NCBI GenBank assembly: GCA_035307785.1 | Contig: DATGHS010000476.1 | Coordinates: forward strand, 1 to 7,521 | Direction of reading: 5' to 3' | From: DATGHS01 sp035307785 | Lineage (GTDB): Bacteria > Planctomycetota > Planctomycetia > Gemmatales > Gemmataceae | Length of the DNA: 7,521 nucleotides | Shown: piece by piece, positions 1 to 6,498 of the stretch | How the letters are laid out: each line of letters begins with the position of its first letter | Numbering within the stretch: position 1 is the stretch's first letter | The notes under the pieces: generated by a model | Database searches by the model: none | The model's input: only the letters and a program-made list of their open reading frames with translations | What the model was told of the DNA's origin: nothing | Program-made: the position numbers and the translations under genes

Positions 1-1
1 C

Positions 2-2638
2 GGTTCCTATCTCAGCTTGGCCGACATCGGCCACGATGAAGACGACAAGGTGCAGTGCATTGTTCTTTTGCGCAAAGGCGAGGAGACCATCCCGGCCCTT
101 AAAGACGTGAAGGCCAAGGTACAGGAATTGAATGACCCGGCCAGCGGGCGATTGCTGCCGGGAGTGGAAATCGAGCCTTACTATGATCGCACCGATTTGT
201 TGAACATGACCACCGAAACGGTCACCGAGAACCTCTTTCTGGGCATATTGCTCGTCGTGGTGATCTTGCTCATGTTCCTGGGCAATGTGCGCACGGCATT
301 TATCGTGGCCATCAACGTTCCTCTGGCGCTCTTGTTTGCCTTTGCCGTCTTGTACCTGCGCGGCAAGAGTGCCAACCTTCTCTCCATCGGCGCCGTGGAT
401 TTTGGGATTATCGTCGATTCTTCCGTCATCATGGTTGGGAACATCTACCGCCATCTCACGTCGGGCAAGCATGCCGGGCTGCCCCTCAAAGAGCGCATCA
501 TCAACTCGGTTCGTGAAATCGATCGCGCCCTGCTCTTCTCCACGCTGATCATGGTGTGCGCCTTTTTGCCGCTATTTACCATGACCGGTGTGGAAGGACA
601 ACTGTTCGGGCCGATGGCGACGACCTATGCATTCTCGTTGCTCGGCGCCTTGCTGCTGGCGATGACGTTGTCGCCGGTCTTGTGCAGCTTGTTCTTCCGG
701 CGCATCAAACCGGTGGGAGAGAACTTGATTGTGCGGCTCGTGAAGCGGTTTTACCTTTGGCAACTGCGCCTGAGCATGCGCTTTCGCTGGGTCGCCGTGA
801 TCGTGATGGCAGGAATTTCGATCGCCACGTTGTGCGCGTTGCCGTTTCTGGGGAACGAGTTGATGCCGGAGCTGGAAGAAGGCAATCTCTGGATTCGCGG
901 CACGGCTCCCCTGAACTGGACCCTGGAACGTAATGTGGAGGTCCACAAGAAGTCCAGGGCAATCATGGCGAGCTACCCGGAGGTGGAATCGGTAGTCTCC
1001 CAATCGGGACGGCCCGACGACGGTACCGACACGGCCGGCTTCTTCAACGCCGAATTCTTCGTCACCCTGCGTCCAGAAAAGAACTGGCCAGCGCTGGCAG
1101 AGAAAACCGATTGGTTCAGCCGGCATTTCGGCCCACGCGCGCGCACGGAGGAGGAATGTCGGCAGGAACTGAAACAAGAGGAACAACAGCTCGCCCAGAA
1201 GGGCCTGCCGCCGCGTTCAGCCGAAGAACTGGACGCCGCATATGCTCGCAAAATGAGCCGAGGCCGGCGTCCCCGTACCAAGCAAGAACTGAACGACGAG
1301 ATGAATGCGGAACTGGATCGGACGATACCCGGCATTACCTGGAACTTTTCACAAAACATCCGCGACAACGTCATGGAGGCGCTTTCCGGAGTCAAAGGCG
1401 ATAACTCGGTCAAAATCTTTGGTCCTGATATCGATCAACTGGAGAAACTGGCCGCCCAGGTCAAGATCGTCTTGCAAGGCATTCCCGGCATTGAAAACGT
1501 GGGCATTTTTCACATCAGCGGTCAATCGCATTTGGAATTCCGTGTCGATCCGCAAAAGTGCGAACGCTGGGGCGTGACCACAGCCGACGTGAATAGCGTG
1601 GTGGCCAGCGCTTTGGGTGCAACGCCGCAATCGAACATGGTAGAAGGTGAAAAACTGTTTCCGATCGCCATCCGCTGGCCCAAGCGTTTGCGCAGCAGCG
1701 AAACGGCGATCCTCGATATTCCTGTGGACATCGTTAACAATCAGGTCGTGCTGGCGCAAGGCTCCGGCTTCGTGCCCAACGCCCAGGGACACGCGTTGGC
1801 ATCTCCCGCTTTAACCGGGACGAAGGCAGACACGTCGAATCCGATCAGCAACACGCCTCGGCTGCGCTTGCGCGATCTGGTTTCGCCGGTGGCAGAGGAC
1901 GGCTCGCCTGATCCTGAGGGATCGTTTGAACGCCATGGCGCTTCGAACATTTACCGTGAGAACGGCAAGCGCATGATTGCGGTCAAATTCAGCGTGCACG
2001 GCCGCGACCTCGCCAGCGCTGTGAACGAAGCGCGCGCGAAGACCGCGGAAATCCAGGAATTGAAATCGCCCTACCAGGCCGTATGGACCGGCGAGTTCGA
2101 GCAAATGGAGAGCGCCGAAGGCCGCTTGCTCTGGATCGTTCCCCTTTCTCTGGCACTAATCTTCCTGTTGCTTTATGCCGCCTTTCGTTCGTTCTTGGAC
2201 TCGGCGGTAGTTCTGCTGAATGTAGTCGCCATCTCGATGGGCGCATTTTGGACGCTGCTGTTCACCGGGACGAACTTCAGTATCTCCGCGGCGGTTGGCT
2301 TTATCTCGCTATTCGGCGTCGCCATCATGGACGGCCTGCTGATGATTGCCGCTTTCAATCAGGGGCGCGCGCAGGGTCTGCCCCTGCAGCAAGCGATTGA
2401 GCAAGGAGTCGATAAATGGGTTCGGCCGCTCACCATGACCGCCCTGACAGCAATCTTGGGCCTTTTGCCGGCTGCTGTTTCGACGCGGATCGGCTCGCAA
2501 ACCCAGCGGCCCCTGGCCATTGTCGTGGTAGGCGGCATGATGACATTGCTGCTGCTGACGCGCTGCTTGATGCCGGTGCTGTACAGCTTCTACGGCCACC
2601 GCGAGCCGCCGGAAGTCACCGGGAGCATGGCGCATTGA
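2..2638 (+). CDS. Heavy-metal-efflux (HME) type RND transporter permease, 5'-truncated by window edge
   Basis: Inner-membrane proton/substrate antiporter of the CzcA/CusA class, which with a periplasmic adaptor and an outer-membrane channel exports metal ions or related toxic cations. The frame is open from base 2, so the true start and roughly 250-300 N-terminal residues lie outside; the TTG at 17 is internal. Visible in order: end of the first porter region, TM2-TM3 (about 215-360), TM4 with the HME signature DFGIIVD (398-418), TM5 (about 525-585), TM6 (about 600-690), TM7 (about 780-850), a large second periplasmic region (about 855-2120) and TM8-TM12 (about 2125-2600). HME-like stretches include GNELMPELEEGN and SQSGRPDDGTD. 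Oddities: the glutamate that normally ends the TM4 motif (VEN) is glycine (VGN, codon 437-439), an acid (Asp, 2330-2332) sits in TM10, and two insertions lie in the periplasmic part. Substrate not assignable. Family certain; metal specificity unknown. Confidence 0.95.
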   Translation, partial: GSYLSLADIGHDEDDKVQCIVLLRKGEETIPALKDVKAKVQELNDPASGRLLPGVEIEPYYDRTDLLNMTTETVTENLFLGILLVVVILLMFLGNVRTAFIVAINVPLALLFAFAVLYLRGKSANLLSIGAVDFGIIVDSSVIMVGNIYRHLTSGKHAGLPLKERIINSVREIDRALLFSTLIMVCAFLPLFTMTGVEGQLFGPMATTYAFSLLGALLLAMTLSPVLCSLFFRRIKPVGENLIVRLVKRFYLWQLRLSMRFRWVAVIVMAGISIATLCALPFLGNELMPELEEGNLWIRGTAPLNWTLERNVEVHKKSRAIMASYPEVESVVSQSGRPDDGTDTAGFFNAEFFVTLRPEKNWPALAEKTDWFSRHFGPRARTEEECRQELKQEEQQLAQKGLPPRSAEELDAAYARKMSRGRRPRTKQELNDEMNAELDRTIPGITWNFSQNIRDNVMEALSGVKGDNSVKIFGPDIDQLEKLAAQVKIVLQGIPGIENVGIFHISGQSHLEFRVDPQKCERWGVTTADVNSVVASALGATPQSNMVEGEKLFPIAIRWPKRLRSSETAILDIPVDIVNNQVVLAQGSGFVPNAQGHALASPALTGTKADTSNPISNTPRLRLRDLVSPVAEDGSPDPEGSFERHGASNIYRENGKRMIAVKFSVHGRDLASAVNEARAKTAEIQELKSPYQAVWTGEFEQMESAEGRLLWIVPLSLALIFLLLYAAFRSFLDSAVVLLNVVAISMGAFWTLLFTGTNFSISAAVGFISLFGVAIMDGLLMIAAFNQGRAQGLPLQQAIEQGVDKWVRPLTMTALTAILGLLPAAVSTRIGSQTQRPLAIVVVGGMMTLLLLTRCLMPVLYSFYGHREPPEVTGSMAH

Positions 2639-2646
2639 GATACTCG

Positions 2647-2916
2647 ATGACGGAGGATATGCTCACACCGGTGCCTCAGCCTGCTGGCAGCGACGTCAGC
2701 GAGATCGTCGCTCGCCTTTTGGCTAGCCGAGAAGGCGAGATTTATCGCAAGGTGACATTGGAAATGGATCGCATCGTTCTCGAAGCGGTTCTGCGCCACA
2801 CCCACGGCAATCAGGTGGAAGCCAGCCAACTCCTCGGCATTTCGCGCACGACCCTGCGCAGCAAACTAAAGGCGCTGGGCCTGACGATAGAAAAGCGGGT
2901 GCAACCCGGAACTTGA
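2647..2916 (+). CDS. Small Fis-family helix-turn-helix DNA-binding protein
   Basis: An 89-residue protein matching the length and plan of stand-alone Fis (E. coli Fis is 98 aa) rather than a full NtrC-type activator: there is no AAA+ or receiver domain. Residues 32-50 (IYRKVTLEMDRIVLEAVLR) correspond to the Fis dimerisation helix. Residues 51-79 form the helix-turn-helix, with the hallmark GNQ (54-56), LLGISRTTLR (62-71) and KLKALGL (73-79). It begins 8 bases after the RND permease stop, so it is probably co-transcribed and may regulate the efflux operon or act as a local architectural protein (inference). Start choice is uncertain. ATG 2647 has no good Shine-Dalgarno. A TTG at 2635 overlapping the upstream stop (TTGA) has GGGAG at 2621-2625 and would add four residues. 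ATG 2659 follows GGAGG too closely (2-base gap). Confidence 0.85.
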   Translation: MTEDMLTPVPQPAGSDVSEIVARLLASREGEIYRKVTLEMDRIVLEAVLRHTHGNQVEASQLLGISRTTLRSKLKALGLTIEKRVQPGT

Positions 2917-2921
2917 AAACC

Positions 2922-2967
2922 GGCGATCATGGTAGCGGAATCCGTCAGGCGATCATGGTAGCGGAAT
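2922..2967. repeat. Tandem 20-base direct repeat (two copies)
   Basis: The motif GGCGATCATGGTAGCGGAAT occurs at 2922-2941 and again, identically, at 2948-2967, with six bases between copies. The second copy runs into the palindromic element, whereas the first continues as CCGTCA. The first therefore looks like a truncated or internally deleted repeat unit, an inference based on GCGGAAT being followed directly by CCG. Confidence 0.85.
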
Positions 2968-3019
2968 TCGCAAGAATTCCGCTCGTGTGCAGGCGGAATT
3001 CTGGCGAATTCCGCTACCA
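2956..3019. repeat. Composite palindromic repeat element (REP/BIME-like) between convergent genes
   Basis: Two 27-base halves (2956-2982 and 2993-3019) are reverse complements at 26 of 27 positions, separated by a 10-base loop (2983-2992). Each half also contains its own perfect 9-bp hairpin: GCGGAATTC/GAATTCCGC around the tetraloop GCAA (2961-2982) and around TGGC (2993-3014). The DNA or RNA can therefore fold as one long hairpin or as two tetraloop hairpins. It holds four GAATTC sites. It lies between the Fis-like gene and the oppositely oriented cbiO, whose stop is only 17 bases away, so it could form the 3' end of both transcripts, although neither side has a U tract. A dispersed chromosomal repeat is the most likely nature. 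Confidence 0.85.
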
Positions 3020-3035
3020 GAAAATCACGTTTGCG

Positions 3036-3782
3036 CTACTTCGCCCGCAAGCTATACGGCACCTCTAATCCATGCCGGTCCATCAACTCCGTTTGCGACA
3101 AAACTTCGCGCGCCTTCCCGTCTGCGCGCAATTCCCCGGCATCCAGCAGCAGCACGCGCCGACACATTTGTAGCACAAATTCCAAATCGTGCGTGGCAAT
3201 GATTTTCGTACCGGGAAGATTGTGCAGAAAGCCGGCCAGTTCGCGGCGGCCGCGCGGGTCCAGAAACATGGTCGGCTCGTCCAGAAGAAGAATCTCCGGC
3301 CGCATGGCCAGCACCCCGGCCAGTGCCACGCGCCGCTTCTCGCCGCCGGAAAGGTGAAACGGCGGCCTTTCCTCCAGGCCCGCCAGACCCGTGAGCGTTA
3401 ATGCTTCGGTCACGCGCTCGCGCACTTCCTCCGGCGGCAAGTCGAGATTGAGCGGGCCAAAGGCCACGTCGTCGAACACCGTCGCGTTGACGAATTGATC
3501 GTCGCTGTTCTGGAACACCACGCCAATGCGTTGCGGGAGCTGCCGGCGTTGGGCCGGGTCTGCGGGATCGAAGCCTAGGATCGAAGCAGAACCGCGCGGT
3601 GCCGGCAGCACGCCGGCCAGACACAGGAACAGCGTGGTTTTTCCTGCTCCATTCGGGCCGATCAGCCCGACGGTTTCGCCGCATTCAATCTGAAAGTGCA
3701 GGTTCCGCAGAGCCGGAGGACTACCCGGATAAGCGAATGTGAGACCGCGAACCTGAATGGCCGGATTGTCCATCAACTCCAC
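3036..3782 (-). CDS. cbiO: ECF transporter ATP-binding subunit (CbiO/EcfA)
   Basis: Cytoplasmic ATPase that powers an energy-coupling-factor importer for a transition metal (cobalt, nickel) or a vitamin. The 248-residue protein has all ABC motifs: Walker A GPNGAGKT (42-49), Q-loop glutamine at 91 (VVFQNSDDQ, a form typical of CbiO/EcfA), signature LSGGE (144-148), Walker B ILLLDEP with catalytic Glu169, D-loop FLDPRGR (173-179) and switch His198 (IATHD). It should be active. Start choice: GTG at 3782 lies 4 bases beyond the cbiQ stop; ATG at 3773 (residue 4) is equally plausible, with GGTGGAG just upstream. It is the second gene of a cbiQ-cbiO unit and probably translationally coupled. Downstream it converges on the Fis-like gene across the palindromic repeat. 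The substrate cannot be inferred because no S component is present. Confidence 0.95.
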   Translation of the reverse strand: MELMDNPAIQVRGLTFAYPGSPPALRNLHFQIECGETVGLIGPNGAGKTTLFLCLAGVLPAPRGSASILGFDPADPAQRRQLPQRIGVVFQNSDDQFVNATVFDDVAFGPLNLDLPPEEVRERVTEALTLTGLAGLEERPPFHLSGGEKRRVALAGVLAMRPEILLLDEPTMFLDPRGRRELAGFLHNLPGTKIIATHDLEFVLQMCRRVLLLDAGELRADGKAREVLSQTELMDRHGLEVPYSLRAK

Positions 3783-3786
3783 CGCC

Positions 3787-4512
3787 TCACGTTCGCAGAT
3801 ACCAGTCCCAAGCGAAGATGCCTCCCATGGCCGCCATCAGCGCCGCGAACAACAGCACATCCGCGCGCCGGGTGCGAAAGCGATACAGTGTCCGAAAATG
3901 CCCGTCGAATCCCCGGCAGCGCATGGCCTGCCCGATTCGTTCCGCCCGGTCCGCCCCCCGAACGAGCAAGGCGCCGGTGACATTGCCAACGGTCCGGTAG
4001 CTATGGCGATTCATCTTGTTGCGGAAGCCACGCAACCGCAGAGCTAGCCGAATGCGGCTGAATTCATCGGCCAGAACAAAGATGTAGCGGTAGCTCATCA
4101 GTGTGATCTGCGTAAGCGGCCGCGGAATGCCAAGCGCCTGCCCCGCGTGAATTGTGGTGGCAAACGGCGCAGTGCCCAGTAGCACCAGGCCGAAGGAGTA
4201 GATAGCCAGTGCACGGCTGCCGACCCTTAGCGCCGCGAACAAACCCTGCCGCCCTTCCGTGATCGGAAGGAGGACGAGAAAGAGCATGAGAAACAAAACG
4301 AATGCGCCATAGCGCCAAAGCAAGAATCGCACCGGCAACCGTGCGACGGCGAGCATTAAGACCGCAATGGCCAGCGCCGAGAAAATGGCGGGCAAGGTTT
4401 GGAGGAAGCCGGTTATTAGAATGGCCAGAGAAAGCGCCGCCAGCTTCCAGCGCGGATCCAATCGGGCCAGAGGCGAGTCGGAAATGTCCAGTGCGTCAAA
4501 CGCCAGCGTCAT
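3787..4512 (-). CDS. cbiQ: ECF transporter transmembrane coupling subunit (CbiQ/EcfT)
   Basis: Integral membrane scaffold that couples ATP hydrolysis by CbiO/EcfA to the substrate-binding S component. The 241-residue length is normal. Hydrophobic segments lie around residues 24-57 (probably two helices), 64-84, 100-115, 137-149 and 216-236. The two cytoplasmic coupling-helix signatures of the family are present: ALRLRGF (157-163) and AMRCRGFDG (196-204), both with the conserved Arg-Gly pair that docks into the ATPases. The ATG at 4512 fits the usual N-terminus (SPLARLDPRWKL at 12-23), but no clear Shine-Dalgarno precedes it; instead an inverted repeat abuts the start codon. It is the first gene of the unit. 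The usual upstream partner cbiM is absent: the next gene on that side is divergent nth. Confidence 0.93.
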   Translation of the reverse strand: MTLAFDALDISDSPLARLDPRWKLAALSLAILITGFLQTLPAIFSALAIAVLMLAVARLPVRFLLWRYGAFVLFLMLFLVLLPITEGRQGLFAALRVGSRALAIYSFGLVLLGTAPFATTIHAGQALGIPRPLTQITLMSYRYIFVLADEFSRIRLALRLRGFRNKMNRHSYRTVGNVTGALLVRGADRAERIGQAMRCRGFDGHFRTLYRFRTRRADVLLFAALMAAMGGIFAWDWYLRT

Positions 4513-4553
4513 GCGGTTTCATGATAGAGCGCTTGCCAGAAGAATGAAACCGC
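4513..4553 (-). promoter_or_regulatory. 10-bp inverted repeat abutting the cbiQ start codon
   Basis: GCGGTTTCAT (4513-4522) and ATGAAACCGC (4544-4553) are perfect reverse complements, 21 bases apart, and the first arm touches the cbiQ ATG (4510-4512). In cbiQ mRNA this would form a hairpin immediately before the start codon, occupying the ribosome binding site. As DNA it could be a palindromic operator. The structure is plain in the sequence; the regulatory role is inferred. The leader is too short for a complete cobalamin riboswitch. Confidence 0.5.
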
Positions 4554-4585
4554 GAGGCTCGAAGACTCGCCTCGCGGCTTGTTTC
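4546..4585. promoter_or_regulatory. GC-rich hairpin in the cbiQ/nth divergent region
   Basis: CGCGAGGC (4551-4558) and GCCTCGCG (4569-4576) form a perfect 8-bp stem with a 10-base loop. The stem can be extended by GAAAC (4546-4550) pairing with GTTTC (4581-4585) across a 4-base bulge. It shares bases 4546-4553 with the inverted repeat next to cbiQ, so the two structures exclude each other. It sits in the 103-base divergent region that must also contain the promoters of cbiQ and nth; I see no convincing -35/-10 pair for either. It resembles a terminator stem but ends no gene. Confidence 0.45.
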
Positions 4586-4615
4586 CTTCTGTTCCATTAC
4601 CTCTAACATTTCCCC

Positions 4616-5266
4616 ATGAGTACCAAGCAAGCTTTGAAAGCTCGCGCCGATCAGGTTCGCGCTGCGCTGGCCCGGCTTTATCCCGACGCCCACTGCGCTC
4701 TCAAGCATGGAGACCCGCTTCAGTTGCTGGTCGCCACCATCCTTTCCGCCCAGTGTACCGACGTGCGGGTGAACCTGGTCACGCCGGCCCTGTTCACCCG
4801 CTTCCCGAACGCGGAAGCATTTGCCAGGGCAAACATCACGCAATTGGAGAAAATGATTCAATCGACGGGCTTTTTTCGCAACAAGGCCAAGAACATCAAG
4901 GAGTGCTGCAAAAAGATCGTGAGCGAGCACGGCGGCAGGGTTCCCGGCACTCTCGAAGAACTGGTGAAATTGCCTGGCATTGGCCGCAAGACCGCGAACG
5001 TGGTCCTGGGCGATGGCTTTGGCGTGCCGGGTATCACCGTGGACACCCATGTCCTCCGGCTCAGCCGCCGGCTTGGGCTCACGAAGCACACCATGCCGGA
5101 AAAAGTGGAACGGGACTTGATGGAACTAATCCCCCAGGCGGAATGGACCATGTTCAGCCACCGCCTGATCTTTCATGGCCGGCAAGTTTGCTTCGCACGC
5201 AAGCCGAATTGCGACGGCTGCCTGATGAACACTTTCTGCCCGAAAATCGGAGTGAAATCGAAATGA
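4616..5266 (+). CDS. nth: Endonuclease III (DNA glycosylase / AP lyase)
   Basis: Base-excision repair enzyme that removes oxidised pyrimidines from DNA and cleaves the abasic site by beta-elimination. The 216-residue protein is about the usual length (E. coli Nth is 211). It carries the helix-hairpin-helix LPGIGRKTANVVL (119-131) with catalytic Lys125, the catalytic Asp143 in TVDTHV (141-146), and the [4Fe-4S] cluster ligands Cys192, Cys199, Cys202 and Cys208 in the exact C-X6-C-X2-C-X5-C spacing. The N-terminal LLVATILSAQCTD (37-49) is also typical. The ATG at 4616 gives a family-like N-terminus, though no Shine-Dalgarno is visible (TTTCCCC precedes it). Its stop overlaps the pepT start as ATGA, so the two are one operon with coupled translation. 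Function is firm. Confidence 0.97.
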   Translation: MSTKQALKARADQVRAALARLYPDAHCALKHGDPLQLLVATILSAQCTDVRVNLVTPALFTRFPNAEAFARANITQLEKMIQSTGFFRNKAKNIKECCKKIVSEHGGRVPGTLEELVKLPGIGRKTANVVLGDGFGVPGITVDTHVLRLSRRLGLTKHTMPEKVERDLMELIPQAEWTMFSHRLIFHGRQVCFARKPNCDGCLMNTFCPKIGVKSK

Positions 5267-6498
5267 ACCCAGTGCTCGAGCGCTTTTGCCGTTATGTTCG
5301 CGTCGATACGCAAGCCGTGGAGGGCGCCAAATCGTATCCCAGTTCACCGGGTCAGTTGGAACTGGGCCGCATGCTGCTTGGCGAGCTGCGCGAGTTGGGC
5401 CTGAAAGACGCCGAGCAAGATGCGCACGGCATCATCATGGCCACGATCCCAGCCACATTTTCGCGGTCAACTCCGGTCATTGCCTGGCTCGCGCACATGG
5501 ATACTTCGCCGGAGACTAGCGGCAAGAACGTGAAGCCGCAGATTATTGCCAATTACGACGGCTCGGATATCGCGCTGCCCGGTGACCGCACGAAAGTAAT
5601 CCGCGTGGCCGAGAATCCCGAGTTAAGAGAACTTAATGGCTGTACCCTCGTAACGACCGACGGAACAACGCTATTAGGGGCAGATAACAAGGCCGGCATC
5701 ACCGTGATCATGGAGACTGCCGGCTATTTGCTGGCTCATCCGGAAATCCCGCGCGGGCCAATCCGCATTTGTTTCACTTGCGATGAGGAAATTGGCCACG
5801 GTGTCGATTACGTGGATTTGAAAAAGCTCGGCGCCGTCGCGGCGTATACGCTCGACGGCGCCGGCCAGGGTGAAATTGAGGGCGAAACCTTTAGTGCCGA
5901 CAAGGCAACGGTGACCATTACCGGCGTCAACATTCACCCGTCCATTGGCAAAGGCCGCATGGTCAACGCCATCCGCCTCACGGCCATGTTCCTGGACCGC
6001 TTACCGAAGCAGGCACTTTCGCCCGAAACGACCGAAGGCCGCGAGGGTTTCATTCATCCTGTCACTATTGAGGGCGGCGTGGGGGAAACGGTCATCCGCA
6101 TGTTGCTCCGTGACCACCACACACCGAATCTCGCCAAGCAAGCGGCACTGCTGCATGAGATCGCGGCCCAAATCATGCTGGAATTCCCAAAAGCGAAGGT
6201 CAAAGTCGAAGTGGAAAAACAGTATCGCAACATGGCCGACGGCATGGTGAAGGAACCGCGGGCGATGAAGCTCGCCGAAGAAGCCACCCGGCGCGCCGGG
6301 CTGACGCCGAAATTTCCAATCTTGCGTGGCGGCACCGATGGCTCGCGCCTGACCGAGCTTGGCCTGCCGACGCCGAACCTGTCCACCGGCGAACACAATC
6401 CGCATTCGCCCTTGGAATGGACCTGCCTGGAAGATATGCAAGCGGCGGTGCGCGTGCTCGTGGAATTGGCTCAACTTTGGGGAAAAGAATCGAGATAG
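5263..6498 (+). CDS. pepT: Peptidase T (tripeptide aminopeptidase, M20 metallopeptidase)
   Basis: Cytoplasmic two-zinc aminopeptidase that releases the N-terminal residue of tripeptides. The 411-residue protein is close to E. coli PepT (408). Expected metal ligands and catalytic residues are visible: His78 and Asp80 in AHMDTSPETSG, bridging Asp141 in LLGADNKAG, Glu175/Glu176 in CDEEIGHG, Asp198 in YTLDGAG, and His381 near TGEHNPH. His225 in NIHPSIGKG matches the dimer-contributed histidine, and RGGTDGSRL (355-363) matches the C-terminal substrate-binding segment. The usual ADDK is ADNK here; the changed residue is not the predicted ligand. ATG 5263 overlaps the nth stop by 4 bases and gives the family N-terminus. 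The frame also stays open upstream through nth, but that part encodes no recognisable protein. Membership in the PepT group is clear; exact peptide preference is inferred. Confidence 0.95.
   Translation: MNPVLERFCRYVRVDTQAVEGAKSYPSSPGQLELGRMLLGELRELGLKDAEQDAHGIIMATIPATFSRSTPVIAWLAHMDTSPETSGKNVKPQIIANYDGSDIALPGDRTKVIRVAENPELRELNGCTLVTTDGTTLLGADNKAGITVIMETAGYLLAHPEIPRGPIRICFTCDEEIGHGVDYVDLKKLGAVAAYTLDGAGQGEIEGETFSADKATVTITGVNIHPSIGKGRMVNAIRLTAMFLDRLPKQALSPETTEGREGFIHPVTIEGGVGETVIRMLLRDHHTPNLAKQAALLHEIAAQIMLEFPKAKVKVEVEKQYRNMADGMVKEPRAMKLAEEATRRAGLTPKFPILRGGTDGSRLTELGLPTPNLSTGEHNPHSPLEWTCLEDMQAAVRVLVELAQLWGKESR

Noticed and set aside
572..1186. A 204-codon open frame antisense to the RND permease.
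   Set aside because: His/Gln/Arg-rich shadow translation lying fully inside a confidently identified gene.
2896..2908. CGGGT-GCA-ACCCG hairpin at the end of the Fis-like gene as a terminator.
   Set aside because: Only 5 bp, inside the coding sequence, and without a following T tract.
2922..2967. Start of a CRISPR array, suggested by two identical 20-base repeats.
   Set aside because: Only two copies, a 6-base spacer, and the repeat belongs to a palindromic element; no cas genes are present.
4513..4615. Cobalamin riboswitch in front of cbiQ.
   Set aside because: The space is about 100 bases and I see no B12-box-like sequence; known cobalamin riboswitches are about twice as long.
4496..5089. 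A 197-codon open frame opposite nth.
   Set aside because: Antisense to a gene with all catalytic and cluster residues, no recognisable domain, and typical of GC-rich DNA.
4579..5262. The pepT frame stays open upstream through nth, which would give a 639-residue fusion-like protein.
   Set aside because: The extra ~228 residues overlap the well-supported nth gene in another frame and look like arginine/proline-rich GC-driven translation. PepT has its normal N-terminus at 5263.
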